Positions 33,286 through 34,552 of a stretch of DNA of 34,552 nucleotides are shown here, piece by piece (the stretch's first letter is position 1; each line of letters starts with the position of its first letter). The stretch is taken from contig WTFV01000175.1 of NCBI GenBank assembly GCA_011523845.1, positions 1 through 34,552 on the forward strand, read 5' to 3'. The notes beneath the pieces are model-generated. The model did no database searches, was not told the origin of the DNA, and was given only the letters and a program-made list of their open reading frames with translations. The stretch is from Acidobacteriota bacterium (GTDB lineage: Bacteria; Acidobacteriota; Vicinamibacteria; Vicinamibacterales; UBA8438). Both the position numbers and the translations under genes were made by a program.

Positions 33286-34503
33286 TCACCGCGCCAGCCA
33301 GGCGCTGAAGCGCTCGTTCATCTCGTCGAGGTTGTCGCTCCACCACAGCCAGTCGTTCTGCAGGGTGCGGCGCATGTGCGCGGGGTAGGTCGGCATGTGC
33401 GGGTTCATGTCGATGCCCGCGTCGGCGTGCCGGCCGATGAGAGGCAGGCCGGAGCGGCGCACGGGGCTGTAGGCGATGTAGCGGCCGATGGCGGCCATCG
33501 AGCTCGCGCGGGTGGCGAACTTCACGAGCTCCAGGGCCGGTTCGAGGTCCGGCGTCCCGGCGACGATGCCGATGGGGCCGACGTCGAGCACCTGCCCGTC
33601 CCAGACGATCTCGAACGGCTGCCCTTCGAGCACCTGCGCGTTGAAGACGCGGCCGTTGTACGCGGTGCTCATCGCCACCTCGCCGTCGGCGAGCATCTGC
33701 GGCGGCTGCGCCCCGGCCTCCCACCAGACCACCTGATCCTTGATGGTGTCGAGCTTGCGGAACGCGCGCTCCAGCCCCGCGGGCGTGTCGAGCACGGCAT
33801 AGACCTCGTCCACCGGCACGCCGTCGGCGATGAGCGCGAACTCCAGGTTGACGAACGGCACCCGGCGCATGCCGCGCCGGCCGGGGAAGCGCTCGAGATC
33901 GAAGAAATCGTCGATGGTGGTCGGGGCCGCACCCGCCAGGCGTTCGGCGTCGTAGGCGTAGATGGTGGAATAGAAGGTGGTTCCGACGGCGCACTCCTGC
34001 AGGGTGTCGGGCAGGAAGTCGTCGACGGCGGGCGTCCCGTCGGCCGCCGGGGCGAGCAGCGCCGGGTCGATGGGCTCCAGGATGCCCTCGTCGCAGCCGG
34101 CCACCGCGTCGGCCATCTCCAAATCGATCACGTCCCAGTGGACGTTGCCGGTCTCGACCTGCGCGCGGATCTGGGCCAGCCCGCCGTTGTAGTCGTCGAG
34201 GCGGACGTCGATGCCGGTGGCGGCCGCGAAAGGCTCCAGGTAGGCCCTGGTCACGGCCCGCCCGTAGGAGCCGCCCCAGGAGATGACGGTCAGCGTCGTG
34301 CCGGCGGGGGCGCAGTCGGACGCCAGCAGGACCAGCGCGAGCGGAACGGCGAGCCACGCCGCCGGTCGGACGAGGGTCGCGAGGCGCGCCGACGCCGCGG
34401 AGATCGACGCCGCGGAGCGGACGAGCGGCGCGCCGCAAACCGACGCCACCGGCCGCGCGCACGCCGCCGGAGCCGCCGGAAAGGCGCGGTCACCGCCGGT
34501 CAT
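33286..34503 (-). CDS. ABC transporter substrate-binding protein, PotD-like
   Basis: About 405 residues from the ATG at 34503. A long N-terminal stretch ends in a membrane or signal segment (PAAWLAVPLALVLLASDCAP), after which TLTVISWGGSYGRAVTRAYL marks the mature protein of the PotD/iron-binding-like periplasmic family. Further motifs are VIDLEMADAVAGCDEGIL and MSTAYNGRVFNAQ. The substrate could be a polyamine or another small cation; the family does not settle it. The start follows GGGGAGGGGGCGTC; two more ATGs upstream (34527, 34548) belong to a tandem repeat. The gene has been retained whole with its C-terminus slightly changed by the cassette insertion. Confidence 0.88.
   Translation of the reverse strand: MTGGDRAFPAAPAACARPVASVCGAPLVRSAASISAASARLATLVRPAAWLAVPLALVLLASDCAPAGTTLTVISWGGSYGRAVTRAYLEPFAAATGIDVRLDDYNGGLAQIRAQVETGNVHWDVIDLEMADAVAGCDEGILEPIDPALLAPAADGTPAVDDFLPDTLQECAVGTTFYSTIYAYDAERLAGAAPTTIDDFFDLERFPGRRGMRRVPFVNLEFALIADGVPVDEVYAVLDTPAGLERAFRKLDTIKDQVVWWEAGAQPPQMLADGEVAMSTAYNGRVFNAQVLEGQPFEIVWDGQVLDVGPIGIVAGTPDLEPALELVKFATRASSMAAIGRYIAYSPVRRSGLPLIGRHADAGIDMNPHMPTYPAHMRRTLQNDWLWWSDNLDEMNERFSAWLAR
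33302..33320. repeat. 19-bp direct repeat, binding-protein side of the cassette
   Basis: Identical to 31015-31033. Here it lies inside the last codons of the binding-protein gene (NERFSA). The match extends imperfectly to both sides (GCCA before, one mismatch between). Confidence 0.85.
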
Positions 34504-34552
34504 GACGCCCCCTCCCCGCCGGTCATGGCGCCCCTCCCCGCCGGTCATGACG
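34493..34552 (-). repeat. tandem repeat creating three start sites
   Basis: Three near-identical units of about 22-25 bases, each holding CATGACCGGCGGGGAGGGG or a close form on the minus strand. Each unit supplies both an ATG (34548, 34527, 34503) and a purine-rich ribosome site for the next. Only the ATGs at 34548 and 34503 are in frame with the binding protein. The array runs off the window edge. Confidence 0.7.

Larger units (their letters stand above)
31034..33301 (-). mobile_element. 2.27 kb toxin/defence cassette inserted in the ABC operon
   Basis: The segment between two identical 19-bp repeats. It splits an operon whose binding-protein and permease genes once overlapped, because the binding-protein terminus is present on both sides (NERFSAWLAR-stop at 33286, NERFSAWRAR-stop at 30999). 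It carries, in transcription order, a PIN toxin, its antitoxin, a doubtful short frame, a HicB-like gene and a deoxyribosyltransferase/TIR-like gene, all on the strand of the operon. No transposase or integrase is inside. The mode of entry is unknown; the copies differ at one residue and flank bases, so it is not a simple recent target duplication. Confidence 0.6.

Noticed and set aside
1..34552. tRNA or rRNA genes
   Set aside because: No cloverleaf or rRNA signature was recognised by eye; a covariance-model scan would be needed to exclude them fully.

Overview
The window looks like a high-GC Acidobacteriota chromosome or metagenome contig, probably from the Vicinamibacteria. The evidence is two DUF6152 genes, a large set of secreted proteins with the PR-T-(P/A)-WGDPD-(L/I)-QG signature, remains of PQQ-dehydrogenase, TonB-receptor and TonB genes, and many exported amidohydrolases. 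These families are abundant in that group. The assignment is inference; no rRNA or tRNA gene was seen.

Layout. Positions 1-990 are gene debris: a frameshifted TonB-dependent receptor fragment, then a PQQ-dehydrogenase fragment whose second half is inverted. Positions 988-5448 hold two exported hydrolases on the minus strand (subtilisin-like S8 protease, ComEC-like metallo-beta-lactamase-fold protein), visibly less GC-rich than the rest. More debris (Lon, an unidentified C-terminus, a TonB C-terminus) and a low-complexity repeat follow at 5541-6300.

Positions 6329-16548 form an accessory cluster. Six paralogues of one uncharacterised exported family and two DUF6152 proteins lie on the minus strand, interrupted by one plus-strand LVIVD beta-propeller gene. 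One paralogue carries an N-terminal c-type cytochrome domain and is translationally coupled to another, which suggests a periplasmic redox function. Upstream on the same strand are an FG-GAP propeller, a Tat-type amidohydrolase, an exported amidase and a VapBC pair (16634-21570).

Positions 21632-27102 are on the plus strand: alpha/beta hydrolase, small membrane protein, YtcJ-like amidohydrolase, cysteine-dioxygenase-like cupin and a divergent Nramp-like transporter. Three direct copies of a roughly 110-170 bp dispersed repeat bracket the last two genes.

Positions 27416-34552 return to the minus strand: an exported endonuclease/exonuclease/phosphatase protein, an AAA ATPase reduced to its two ends, and a PotDBC-type ABC operon. 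This operon is split by a 2.27 kb cassette flanked by a 19-bp direct repeat. The cassette carries a PIN toxin with its antitoxin, a lone HicB-like gene and a deoxyribosyltransferase/TIR-like protein. The sequence on the permease side still encodes the old C-terminus of the binding protein (NERFSAWRAR-stop), while the binding protein now ends NERFSAWLAR-stop. The insertion point and its duplication can therefore be read directly. This cassette and the cytochrome-fused paralogue are the two most interesting signals in the window.
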